A program made the position numbers and the translations under genes. Of a stretch of 64,000 nucleotides of DNA, positions 54,401-62,661 are shown in pieces. The stretch comes from Planctomycetaceae bacterium (GTDB lineage Bacteria > Planctomycetota > Planctomycetia > Pirellulales > Pirellulaceae): assembly GCA_027487485.1 (NCBI GenBank), contig JAIYDN010000002.1:41633-105632 (forward strand), written 5' to 3'. Positions within the stretch are counted from its first letter, which is position 1. Each line of letters starts with the position of its first letter. The notes beneath the pieces were generated by a model. It did not search any database, was not told the DNA's origin, and worked only from the letters and a program-made list of their open reading frames with translations.

Positions 54401-55902
54401 CTGGCATCGGGGCACGTGGCGGAAACTTTGTTGTCAATGTCGGCGGGGCGGCAGCTATTGTTCAAATGAATTCCTCCGGTTCCAACGGCCTGGGTGGTTT
54501 TAACTTCGGCTCCACAGGTTCCGATAGCAAAGTCGTCGTGCAAAACGATGTGGGCATCAATAATTTCAACGGAACCCGAAACATTACCGTCAATCTGGGG
54601 ACCGGAACAGCGTCTGCTGAAATCGCAGGCGTGATTTCCAATGGGGCTGCAGGTGGCAACAACGGCATCGTTAAACTCGGCCTCGGCGACTTGGTATTAA
54701 GCAATGCCAATACCTTTACTGGCACTACAACGATCAACGCCGGTCGCATTGTCCTTGGCCATTCCCAAGCACTGCAAAATAGCGCGCTCAACACCTCAAG
54801 TGTTGGCAAGGTAACGGCGACTGGGTTTGCAACACCAACCCTCGGCGGACTGACTGGCTCGGCGGATCTTGCAACAGTCATTGACACGGGATACTCAGGG
54901 ATCACGAACTTAACGCTGAACCCACAAGCAGGTCTAACTCAAGTCTATTCCGGTGTCATTGCAGATGGGGCTCCTGGAATGAGTGTTACCAAAACCGGCG
55001 CAGGAACCCAGACATTCACCGCCTCACAAACCTACACCGGCGGCACCAACGTTAACGCTGGCACGCTAACCCTTGGTCATTCTACGAACACTCTTCTCGA
55101 CACTGGTGCGGTCACCGTAGGTGGTGGCACTCTTGCGCTTGGTGCAAATAGCGATACGGTTGGTGCTGTTACCCTGGCCAGCGGAAACATCACTGGTACA
55201 ACGGGCGTATTAACAAGCTCCAGTTACGATTTGCAATCCGGCTCCGTCTCAGCTAACCTCGGCGGCAGCGGGGCAGCTCTCACTAAGACGACAGGCGGCG
55301 TTATTACCCTCACTGGTGCCAATTTTTATACCGGTGCAACCACCGTGAATGCAGGAACGCTCGTAGTCAACGGTAATAACTCTGCTGCAACTGGTACGGT
55401 TACAGTGAATGCGGCAGGTACACTTGCAGGCACAGGTACGATCGGAGGGAACACTATCGTTTCTGGAGCCCTCAATGCAGGAAATAGCCCTGGAACACTT
55501 ACTTTCATCAATAGTTTGTTGCTAGACAGTGCTAGTACAACCACCTTTGAAATTACAGGGATCGGGGCAAATCAATTCGATATCGTAAGCGGTAATGGTT
55601 CAAACACTTTGATGCTTGGTGGAACCTTGGTTCTGGACAATACTGGGTACTTTGGGACTGCAACTGTGGGCGACACGATTACGATTTTCAGTAACTGGAA
55701 TACTCGAACTGGCACCTTTTCTTCCATCACTGGACTTGATCTAGGGGGTGGGCTCAGTTGGGACACAAGCAATCTTTATACCGCTGGTTCTATCACGGTA
55801 AGTGCCGTACCAGAGCCTGGATCGATTGCTCTTCTATTGGTAGCAGGATTTGGAGGGGGCCTCTATCGTCGGCTAAGAAAGAAAGTGGCGATCAAAGCTT
55901 AA
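51439..55902 (+). CDS. Giant exported PEP-CTERM protein with autotransporter-type beta-strand repeats
   Basis: This 1487-aa protein has an N-terminal signal (about 1-38) and a Gly/Thr/Asn/Ser-rich beta-helix body. Many copies of the autotransporter-associated repeat occur (TLTLTGANTYSGLTDIQAGTL; GAGTLAVGASTYTGSTVVNAG; VLTLAGDKSGYTGVTALSGG; ITLTGANFYTGATTVNAGTL). The C-terminal PEP-CTERM anchor is VPEPGSIALLLVAGFGGGLY followed by RRLRKK. PEP-CTERM signals are cut and sorted by exosortase in species with an extracellular matrix. It is probably a surface or matrix protein. Its GC-rich repeats give long false frames on the minus strand. Confidence 0.93.
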   Translation: MSNLHLKKRTLFRSYLRQVICLSLAIPFATIAGGIADAADVIKANNTTALNQAGAWNTGVPTSNDVAVWNNAVTASNAAGSNTITALGGDLSWQGIRIGDVAGTPNSGTTTSGIQITNGSSANTLTLGSAGIDMSAATQALLIQSKLALSANQTWTVGNANTNANPFVGSGINAGLSEDLMFAAQAAATVDLGGFTLNTAGVGSIGFSSGYAFSNGTINLGNTNTWIQSGGNRTTSLANTVTVNVGANSNLRLRANSGAGGVGINSAAAINVSGAGSRLQLENNNGSNSLLQSGALSFGNGSTFESIVNNAGAITVSGGIATSGTNTWLVNGTNAGNATGIALTGNLTGNGAIAYQNTATGTNGQMRLSGDNSGFSGTINLNGTSGNRSLRLSSATAGSSSGTWTVGAANTLQVNGVAVNLGTLNGAGTVTNSHATNVAGITVGSGTFSGAITNGTPANGMSLTKVGTGTLTLTGANTYSGLTDIQAGTLSTTTLQTGGGAITVGDAGTLAITQLAPGASFNTSNLTLGAAGGAILRLDPVASPAAALVNATSFTVNGSNTIQITGLPVSGTTLVDYTGSIGGSGFGGLNLILPFRVSGNLLDNVINTSVDLTNIQIETPKWSGAVNNLWDVTSDSTGNTGGTANWQTSATSTPTRYIEAGAGQIDSVIFDDTAAGSTSVILNNSVTPVAVTFNNSSKNYSVSGTGAINGSGSISKTGTGSLTLETANGFSGGVQLNSGTLNVNHNTALGTGSLTINGGTLDNTSGSAIVATNAQSWNSDFAFTGTNDLTLGTAAMNASREVTVNGGTLTVGGITGVGFGLTKAGAGTLAVGASTYTGSTVVNAGTLRSTSATAFSNSSSVTLADAAGANLNLNGINQTIGTVTGGGATGGNLVLNGAVLTTGTGANNTFSGALVSGSGAGGLTKTGAGVLTLAGDKSGYTGVTALSGGTLDIGTSSGAFGGGNITGSNTVFFQGNGSTTTGITGGASGIGARGGNFVVNVGGAAAIVQMNSSGSNGLGGFNFGSTGSDSKVVVQNDVGINNFNGTRNITVNLGTGTASAEIAGVISNGAAGGNNGIVKLGLGDLVLSNANTFTGTTTINAGRIVLGHSQALQNSALNTSSVGKVTATGFATPTLGGLTGSADLATVIDTGYSGITNLTLNPQAGLTQVYSGVIADGAPGMSVTKTGAGTQTFTASQTYTGGTNVNAGTLTLGHSTNTLLDTGAVTVGGGTLALGANSDTVGAVTLASGNITGTTGVLTSSSYDLQSGSVSANLGGSGAALTKTTGGVITLTGANFYTGATTVNAGTLVVNGNNSAATGTVTVNAAGTLAGTGTIGGNTIVSGALNAGNSPGTLTFINSLLLDSASTTTFEITGIGANQFDIVSGNGSNTLMLGGTLVLDNTGYFGTATVGDTITIFSNWNTRTGTFSSITGLDLGGGLSWDTSNLYTAGSITVSAVPEPGSIALLLVAGFGGGLYRRLRKKVAIKA

Positions 55903-56225
55903 TCTCGGCATTCTCGATATCTGCACTCAAGGACATTGATTATGCGTCGGCCTTTGCGTTCTACGATCTATCGCACGCTAGCTACGGACCGTTAGAAGTT
56001 TCCATCCTGTTGAATTCGATTCGTGTTGCAATGGCCGAATCGCCTGATAAATCAAAGTTCACGTCGGCTCACGAACAGTTATCGTGGGGCATTGGGCTCA
56101 CGCCCTCGGAAAGAATTCGAACATTACCGAACCCTTCTTAGCCTGCAACATTACGTTTTGATTGCCCAAGATCGACATTCGATCGATTGCCTTGCACAAC
56201 ACAACCGACGGCAGTCCCTTTGATG
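55903..56225. other. Intergenic region with an Uma2 relic
   Basis: Apart from the relic at 56100-56222 I see nothing. Frames through the stretch are remains of the same gene. Confidence 0.45.
56100..56222 (+). pseudogene. Decayed C-terminal piece of an Uma2-family gene
   Basis: The frame reads RKEFEHYRTLLSLQHYVLIA then QDRHSIDCLA, matching KKFEHYRTIPSLQHYVLVAQ and DRHSIDCF of the intact gene at 513-1088 almost residue for residue. The DNA from about 56108 to 56217 is about 85 percent identical by eye to 880-990. The N-terminal two thirds is missing or scrambled. Confidence 0.75.
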
Positions 56226-57578
56226 TTACGGGAGCGGGACGCTATTAATCTCCTTCACCACTTCACCCGTGTCCGTTTTATAGTAACGAATACGACCATC
56301 ATAGCCTCCAGCGACAACTTGCTTTCCGTCTGCCGTGAATGCAAGCGCGAAGATGGGACCGCGGCCAACTTGGATCTGGGCAACGCGTTGCCCGTTATCC
56401 GCTTTAAAGATTCTTACTTCCCCGCTCAATGCGCTGCAAGCGACGTGAATGCCATCGGGACTAAAGGCGATGGACTGAATCGGCGAAGCCATGTGTTCGA
56501 ACTCTCTGACGAAGCTCTCTTCCTTGTTGTCTCCCTCAGACAATCGTCCGCCGCGCGGTTCCATTTTGAACAAGCGGATCTTTCCCTCGGTTCCACCAGT
56601 AGCCACGAGATTTTCTATGGGATGTCGGGTCAAACAGATCAGCGGATCGCGTGACATATTGACGTCATCAATAAGATGCCCACTGGCTATATCAATCAGC
56701 TTTGCCGCTTTATCACGGCTCACTGTGACAAGTCGAAGGCCATCGTTCGTGAAGGCTGTACCGAATACCCAGTCGAGATGGTTATCGCATCTCATAACCT
56801 CGACCCCGTCTGCAATGTTGAATACTCGTACTAATTTATCCGCACAACCGACTGCGACCTGCTGATTGTTTGGGGAAATTGAGACTCCGTAGAAAGTATC
56901 GTTCGATTCCTTGAACGAGCGGATCAGTTCTCGTCTTTGTGTGTCCCAGATTTGTATCTCGCCAAATTCAGAAACGGCACCGCCGCAGGCAACGATGATT
57001 GTTCCATCTTTTGAAAAAGCGACCGACTCCAATCGAGGCGAATCGCCCGCTAACCGCGAAACGATGCCGGAACCATCCGCTTGATGCAACAGAATTTCGT
57101 GTCGTCCAGGCACTGCCAGGAGTGATCCATCCGGCGAAAACGACATGGAATGTACCGCTGGTAAAGAATGGTACGTTGTTGGTTCGGAAGGTCGGCGAGT
57201 GCCAGTGTCACCAGCGGAATCTTCAATCGCACCTTGCGCGACCCAACGCTTGATCAAATCAATCTCGCGAGGCAGCAGTGGTTCGCTCTCTTTCGGCATC
57301 TCTGGTTCGTCGCCACAGATGGTCTCGATCAGTCGGCTTGCTAGAGCATCCCCCGACTTAATCACCTTACCTTCGTCGCCTCCTTGAAGCAAGGCTGGGT
57401 GCGTCGTTAGATCCAGCCCCCCTTTGGATTTGCCAGGCTTGTGGCAGGCGAAGCAGTTTGTTCTAAGAATCGGGAGCACCTCGCGATGAAAGGAAACAAG
57501 GTCATCCTTTGCATTGCTCGAGGTACACAGCGCTGAAGAGAACAGAAGTATCAAAGTGCGAAGAGGCAAACGACTCAC
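56226..57578 (-). CDS. Exported cytochrome c + WD40-repeat protein
   Basis: This 450-aa protein has a signal-like N-terminus (LRTLILLFSSALCTSSNA) and a planctomycete-type cytochrome domain (ILRTNCFACHKPGKSKGGLD, heme c site CFACH, then EPMLPREIDL-like segment). It continues with about seven WD40 blades (MSFSPDGSLLAVPGRHEILL; VSISPNNQQVAVGCADKLV; IAFSPDGIHVACSALSGEV). I prefer GTG 57578, whose GTGA overlaps the stop of the PPC gene and is preceded by GGAGG. The four-gene planctomycete cluster 56226-62424 is typical of the phylum; its role is not known. Confidence 0.87.
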   Translation of the reverse strand: MSRLPLRTLILLFSSALCTSSNAKDDLVSFHREVLPILRTNCFACHKPGKSKGGLDLTTHPALLQGGDEGKVIKSGDALASRLIETICGDEPEMPKESEPLLPREIDLIKRWVAQGAIEDSAGDTGTRRPSEPTTYHSLPAVHSMSFSPDGSLLAVPGRHEILLHQADGSGIVSRLAGDSPRLESVAFSKDGTIIVACGGAVSEFGEIQIWDTQRRELIRSFKESNDTFYGVSISPNNQQVAVGCADKLVRVFNIADGVEVMRCDNHLDWVFGTAFTNDGLRLVTVSRDKAAKLIDIASGHLIDDVNMSRDPLICLTRHPIENLVATGGTEGKIRLFKMEPRGGRLSEGDNKEESFVREFEHMASPIQSIAFSPDGIHVACSALSGEVRIFKADNGQRVAQIQVGRGPIFALAFTADGKQVVAGGYDGRIRYYKTDTGEVVKEINSVPLP

Positions 57579-58375
57579 TTGACTTCCTCCACGATTAGCA
57601 GATAGCTGTTCCACTCACCACCGATATCATGTGCACTGCTTACGCAAAGGTATATCGGGCCATCGGTGGGTGACTTCAGCATCAAGACTGGGTCGCGCAA
57701 CTCACTGTCGTCAGCTGCGGCTAGGAACTGGCCATGTGCATCGTAACCATGTAGTGCCGCATCCATGATGGTAGGCCCGCCGCTGGTCACTGTCACTTTC
57801 AGTTGCTGTCCAGCCTTGGCGATAATCTTATAGACATCCACATCTTTGTCGCCTTGAATCGCGCCGCGTGCAAATTGGTTCGATCGCAGTTCTTGCGATT
57901 CTCGAAATCCATTGTTCGGTTCAGTCTCATCGATCGAGGTATCGCTCGCTAGCACTCTTAATTTGCCCGTTGCATCACCTGCCGGAGTTGAGATCACGTA
58001 TTCCAAAACGCCCGCAGGATGATTGGCGGGAATCGTAATTTCTGCGAGCAACTGGGTGTCACCGACTAGCTTATTTTCCAGGCCTTTGGGCGGGCCTGCA
58101 TCTTTTTTCTCGGTGATCTCACCTTTGACCTCGGTAGCCTTTGGGAATCGAAACTCGGTGGACTCTTTGAGCTTAAATCCACGCACCTTAAGAGTCGTCT
58201 TGGTTCCGCTGACGATAGATGCAGGTTCAGTGGCCGTAACTCGAGCGGCTTCAGTCTTGGCTTCTTGAGCTCGAACCGCTCGTCCCAGGCAGCAACACCC
58301 GATGAACGTGTGATCGAAACCACAGAAACCCAAGACGCAAGCCGCAAAGACGAAAAATACCAAAGGACGATTCAT
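57575..58375 (-). CDS. Exported PPC-domain protein
   Basis: This 266-aa protein has a long signal peptide (MNRPLVFFVFAACVLGFCGF...). An Ig/IPT-like domain (ATEPASIVSGTKTTLKVRGF) is followed by a pre-peptidase C-terminal domain (ETEPNNGFRESQELRSNQFA followed by RGAIQGDKDVDVYKIIAKAG), and the end reads GPIYLCVSSAHDIGGEWNSY. It overlaps the DUF1501 gene by 4 nt upstream and the WD40 gene by 4 nt downstream. Likely a surface or envelope protein of the same cluster. Confidence 0.85.
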   Translation of the reverse strand: MNRPLVFFVFAACVLGFCGFDHTFIGCCCLGRAVRAQEAKTEAARVTATEPASIVSGTKTTLKVRGFKLKESTEFRFPKATEVKGEITEKKDAGPPKGLENKLVGDTQLLAEITIPANHPAGVLEYVISTPAGDATGKLRVLASDTSIDETEPNNGFRESQELRSNQFARGAIQGDKDVDVYKIIAKAGQQLKVTVTSGGPTIMDAALHGYDAHGQFLAAADDSELRDPVLMLKSPTDGPIYLCVSSAHDIGGEWNSYLLIVEEVK

Positions 58376-59688
58376 GAAAAGAGTTCCGTAACGGTTGCAC
58401 CTTCGGCCAAGATGGAGACTGGGCGACCTTCCGGTGTCAGCAGCTCTTTCGCTGGATCAATGCCAAGCGATTCATAAACCGTCCAAGCCACATCCGCCGG
58501 TCGAACCGGTCGGTCGGTGACGAACGCTCCGTTCTTGTCAGTTGCCCCAAGTACCTGGCCGCGGGCCACACCCGCACCTGCCCAAAGCATGGAACCAGCG
58601 CGGCCCCAATGATCACGGCCCGCTTTGTCGTTGACTTTGGGAGTGCGTCCAAATTCTCCCATCGCCAGCACCAACGTATCGTCTAATAACCCGCGTTGAT
58701 CTAAATCCAGAATCAAAGAGCTATACCCTTGATCAAACTCAGGCAATTTTCTGTCGAGCCCCTTAAAGATCTCGTCGTGATGATCCCATCCACCATAGTT
58801 CACCGTCACGAAGCGCACGCCATTCTCGACCAAACGTCGGGCGAGAAGAACGCTTTGGCCAAACTCGCTACGGCCATAGTCATCTCGCGTTTTGGCTTCC
58901 TCACGCTCAATAGCAAAGGCCGCTTGGGCTTGAGGCGAAAGGACCATCTCGGCCGCCTTGCGACTGAACTCATCGTAAGTTGCGATCTGGTCGCTTCCCT
59001 TGACCCTGTCCGCAAGTTGGTCTACAGCCGCTAAGAGCGATTTGCGGCGTTCCAGCGATTGTGGGGTTATTCCAGCCGGAGTGGATAGGTCGCGAACTCG
59101 GTAATTTGCGTCATTGGGATTACCTGCCTTGAAGGATTCGCATCTCCCACCAAGCCAAACACTCTTTCCTAATTCCCAAGTGAAAGATGGATTCTTTGGG
59201 ACTGCGACATAGGGAGGCACCGAACCAGAGAAACCCGTCTCATGCGCTACAATTGCACCTATCGCGGGATGATCGCCAAACGGAGTTCCAAAGCGTCCTG
59301 ATAAGACCCAATTGGTTGCTGTCTCGTGATGATCATTCTCATGCGTCCCACTTCGCACCAGCGTCAATTTGTTCATTACCTGAGCCGTCTTCGGTAGCAA
59401 CTCGCAAATCTCGAGACCAGGAACTGTGGTCGCAATACTTTTGTACTTACCGCGAATCTGTTCGACTGCATCCGGCTTCATGTCGAACGAGTCATGATGC
59501 GAAAGACCACCTCCCAAATAAATGAGGATTACCGATTTGGCTCGCGCAGGCCTTGCACCGGTATCGGCGGCCATCAACTGAGGCAATGAAAGTCCTAGCG
59601 GTGCAAGAGCCCCCATTCGAACGAAGTTGCGTCGGGAGACTCCATTGCACAGCTGGCTACGTTGATTGGACAGCGAAATATCGAGCAT
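58372..59688 (-). CDS. DUF1501 family exported protein
   Basis: This 438-aa protein has a Tat signal (SRRNFVRMGALAPLGLSLPQ) and a sulfatase-like fold without a formylglycine Cys: SVILIYLGGGLSHHDSFDMKP, SGTHENDHHETATNWVLSGR, GDHPAIGAIVAHE, VLAMGEFGRTPKVNDKAGRD and HWGRAGSMLWAG. DUF1501 proteins accompany the DUF1549/1553 cytochromes throughout planctomycetes, function unknown. It ends inside the start of the PPC gene. Confidence 0.93.
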   Translation of the reverse strand: MLDISLSNQRSQLCNGVSRRNFVRMGALAPLGLSLPQLMAADTGARPARAKSVILIYLGGGLSHHDSFDMKPDAVEQIRGKYKSIATTVPGLEICELLPKTAQVMNKLTLVRSGTHENDHHETATNWVLSGRFGTPFGDHPAIGAIVAHETGFSGSVPPYVAVPKNPSFTWELGKSVWLGGRCESFKAGNPNDANYRVRDLSTPAGITPQSLERRKSLLAAVDQLADRVKGSDQIATYDEFSRKAAEMVLSPQAQAAFAIEREEAKTRDDYGRSEFGQSVLLARRLVENGVRFVTVNYGGWDHHDEIFKGLDRKLPEFDQGYSSLILDLDQRGLLDDTLVLAMGEFGRTPKVNDKAGRDHWGRAGSMLWAGAGVARGQVLGATDKNGAFVTDRPVRPADVAWTVYESLGIDPAKELLTPEGRPVSILAEGATVTELFS

Positions 59689-59724
59689 TTGCGTAGTTTC
59701 CTACTGCGTGTAGACAAAAGGAGG

Positions 59725-62424
59725 TCAGTGATTGAACGCGAACTCTTTGGAGTTAAGTAGAGCCCAAAACAGGTCAGCAAAAACTAGATCACGGCTATCC
59801 GTCGACAATGCCGCATCGATGGCCGCACGCTCTTTATCATTAGGAAGGCGATTCACGGTCGACAGGAAAATTTCATTCGTCACTATTGCTGAATCAGGAT
59901 TATTCAACAAGGTCGCCAGCCGACCATTCCCAGTTCGGATGTTGGCAAGGATGTCTTCGCTGTTTCCCATGTGTAGTAGCTGCGGCAGCGTGACTTCTCC
60001 CTTTCGTTCACAAGCGCATGCGGTGACGCGGTCACTGCGCCCAAACAAAGTAAGAAAGTAAGAATCGATACCTGGGTCAGCGATTTGCGTAGCTCGAAGA
60101 CCCACAGGATAACCCGCGAATCGGTTCGGTACATCCGTCGCCGCAGCCATCGCATCCAGCAGGACTTCTGCCGGTAGTCGCTTTACATTGTAGTGAGAAT
60201 AGTATTTGGTATCGGTTTCGTTTTCCGGTATCGTGGATGCATCGAGCTGCCAGGCCCGCGAGTTGAGGATCAATCGAATCACATGCCGCAAGTCATAGTT
60301 GTGATTGCGGAACTCTTCGTTGAGCACCTTCCACAATGCGGCATTCGATGGTGGATTACTGGCCCGCAAATCGTCGACGGGTTCGACTAGCCCAACCGCA
60401 AAGAAATGTTTCCACAAGCGATTTACCATTGCCCCGGAGAAATTCTCGTGGCTGAGAGCCCAACTCACAAAAGGTACGCGAGGATCACTTCCTGGTTCCA
60501 GTGGTAACTCAACTCGATCCAACGACTGCGGTTTCATGAACTGTCCCGTACGCGGTTGTGTTACTCCCGGTGCTTTTTGACGGATCTCTTCAAGTCGCTT
60601 TGTTTGACTATCTAGGTCGCGATGCTGGTCCGCGATGCGCTTCATTTTTTCGTCGTCGGGCAATTCGGATCGATAAGCGTCCGCAAGACGAACGGCCACT
60701 TCGGCGATTCGATTGTGTTGTTCCCGTTCCTCGCGTCCTACCGCAGTGACTGCCGTGACACCGGTTTGGGGGTTCTTACGATCAATATTTACCTTCGAAA
60801 AGCATGCCGCAAAATGATAGAAATCGTCCTGGGTGTAGCGTTCCAGAGGATGATTGTGGCAGCGTGCACAACCGATGCGAGTCCCAAGGAATGCCTGAGC
60901 TACACTGTCAGGCAGTTCGCTTTCCTCGACCTTATTGAATTCACCCACGACGGTAACCAAGTATCCCCCTTGAGGCTGAGCGACAACGTTCCCTTTAGCT
61001 AACAACACATCGCGAGCAATGTCGCTCCACGATCGGTTGTTTGCGATCTGTTCACGCAGCCAACCATGAAACGCTTTGACTCCCTTCGTTCCACGTACAT
61101 CGTGATCGCGTTCTTTGCGATTCTGAAGCAAGTCAGCAAGTTGCAGTGTCCAGTAGTCAGCAAACTCCGGCCTTAGCAACAAAGCATTGATTGCGCGGCT
61201 GCGTTTGTCAGGACTTGGATCCGATTGAAACGCGAGCACTTCTGCAGGCGTCGGCAGAATACCTGCCGCATCCAAGTATGCACGACGCAGAAACGAATCG
61301 TCACTGCATGGACCTGCAGGAGGAATTCGAAGCTGCTGTAGCTTCTGAAACAACGGGCCATCCAAGACGTTCTGCTGCGCCGTATAATCTTCTGGTTTGA
61401 TGGTGTATGGAAAGGGCATCGCAAAACTTACGACCGACACCAACCCTTGAAAGTGGACACGCACGCCGGCCTCTCCGTATCGCAGAGACTTAACCAGGCC
61501 AGATGGTTTCACAGAAACAGTTGTTTCGTCATTGGAGAAAAACTGTGCGAGCCATGTCACGTCGCGCACCCGTCCGCCAGCATAGTGAGCTCGTACTAGC
61601 AGTTGCTGCGACTCGCCGGGAACCATAACACTGTCCCCTGGCAGAATTTCTAAGCGGACTACATCTGGTTCATTTGACAATGCTGCAGGAGCCCGCGAAG
61701 CGATCCAGTCACGCAAAGTTTGCCACATCCGAGAACCAGGACGAAACCGAACTCCGCCATCGTGAGGTATTTCGCCCGATGGTTTTGCAAGCAGAAGACT
61801 TTTCTCGGGAAACCCTAAGTCGATTCTTCGGCCGCTTACTTCTTGAGTGATCCACTGGTGATCCCATTCGGGGGCGTAACCTCGCAGAGAAAGACGGAAC
61901 CCATTTTGTCCCGCAAGTTTGCCATGGCATCCACCCATGTTGCAGCCACTTCGCGTCAAAATCGGTAGGACATCCTGTTTGAAGGAAGGAGCTGACTTTT
62001 CAGCAAAGGCTACTACCGAAACAGGAACCGCAACAGAAAGTTGATCAAGCCTGACCGTCAACGTTGCCTGACCATCGGACAGTCCTGTAACAATCCCTCG
62101 TACATCAGTGGACGCGATATCCGTACGATCGATTTCGTAAACAGCGCGGCGCGTAACATCTAATACTTTGCCTTCGTCATCAGTAAAAGAAACGACGATC
62201 CCGTGTGAAAGATCAAGGCCAGTCAGTTCAAGTTGACTAGGGTACACCGTTAACTGAGCTGCAGTCACTCGCAATTGCAGCGTGAAGAGAACCAAAGCGA
62301 AGATGCATAGCAAGCATGGCAATTTAGTGACCTTTCCCCAGGCAGCAACACTGGGGGAAGCAACACTGGGGGCAGTAGATCTCAGGGCAGTAGAGTCTGT
62401 GATCAAGGTTGCCTCTTCAAGCAT
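59725..62424 (-). CDS. DUF1549/DUF1553 (PSD1-type) cytochrome with bacterial Ig-like domain
   Basis: This 899-aa protein has an N-terminal membrane/signal segment (LPCLLCIFALVLFTLQL) and a Big_2-like domain. A first cysteine site (RSGCNMGGCHGKLAGQNGF) is followed by DUF1549 with the c-type heme motif GCARCHNHPLERYTQDDFYH and the DUF1553 domain (MVNRLWKHFFAVGLVEPVDD; AWQLDASTIPENETD). The first 25 residues include a small direct repeat (AGCAACACTGGGGG twice near 62343-62372), so the true start may be later. Leads the cluster. Confidence 0.92.
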   Translation of the reverse strand: MLEEATLITDSTALRSTAPSVASPSVAAWGKVTKLPCLLCIFALVLFTLQLRVTAAQLTVYPSQLELTGLDLSHGIVVSFTDDEGKVLDVTRRAVYEIDRTDIASTDVRGIVTGLSDGQATLTVRLDQLSVAVPVSVVAFAEKSAPSFKQDVLPILTRSGCNMGGCHGKLAGQNGFRLSLRGYAPEWDHQWITQEVSGRRIDLGFPEKSLLLAKPSGEIPHDGGVRFRPGSRMWQTLRDWIASRAPAALSNEPDVVRLEILPGDSVMVPGESQQLLVRAHYAGGRVRDVTWLAQFFSNDETTVSVKPSGLVKSLRYGEAGVRVHFQGLVSVVSFAMPFPYTIKPEDYTAQQNVLDGPLFQKLQQLRIPPAGPCSDDSFLRRAYLDAAGILPTPAEVLAFQSDPSPDKRSRAINALLLRPEFADYWTLQLADLLQNRKERDHDVRGTKGVKAFHGWLREQIANNRSWSDIARDVLLAKGNVVAQPQGGYLVTVVGEFNKVEESELPDSVAQAFLGTRIGCARCHNHPLERYTQDDFYHFAACFSKVNIDRKNPQTGVTAVTAVGREEREQHNRIAEVAVRLADAYRSELPDDEKMKRIADQHRDLDSQTKRLEEIRQKAPGVTQPRTGQFMKPQSLDRVELPLEPGSDPRVPFVSWALSHENFSGAMVNRLWKHFFAVGLVEPVDDLRASNPPSNAALWKVLNEEFRNHNYDLRHVIRLILNSRAWQLDASTIPENETDTKYYSHYNVKRLPAEVLLDAMAAATDVPNRFAGYPVGLRATQIADPGIDSYFLTLFGRSDRVTACACERKGEVTLPQLLHMGNSEDILANIRTGNGRLATLLNNPDSAIVTNEIFLSTVNRLPNDKERAAIDAALSTDSRDLVFADLFWALLNSKEFAFNH

Positions 62425-62661
62425 TGCAAATTAGGCGGGAGGGAATTGCGAGGGGGGATCTTCCATTAAAGCAACTTAACTTGCGTAAGTCAACGTTTTA
62501 GGTGCCGAAAAATTGACGCGTTGATTGAGCTTTTCGACTTAAGTTAACAGCCTAAAACTCCACGCCCCGTTAACTGTTAGGTTGCTAACAAAGCAGTTGC
62601 AGATTGGGGTATGATGTTAAAATCAACTTTGCCGCAACCTCTCTAACAACCTAGGCTGACC
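62425..62661. promoter_or_regulatory. Promoter region with inverted TTAGGTTG elements
   Basis: TTAGGTTGCTAAC (62577-62589) and its near reverse complement CTAACAACCTAGG (62643-62655) flank the likely promoter of the serine hydrolase gene, the second ending 6 nt before its ATG. Several GTTAAC sites lie in between. The pattern fits an operator pair or an mRNA hairpin. Evidence is only visual. Confidence 0.35.

Noticed and set aside
54069..54905. Several Pro/Val-rich minus-strand frames opposite the giant PEP-CTERM gene
   Set aside because: Artefacts of the repetitive Gly/Thr-rich coding strand; overlapping frames without domains.
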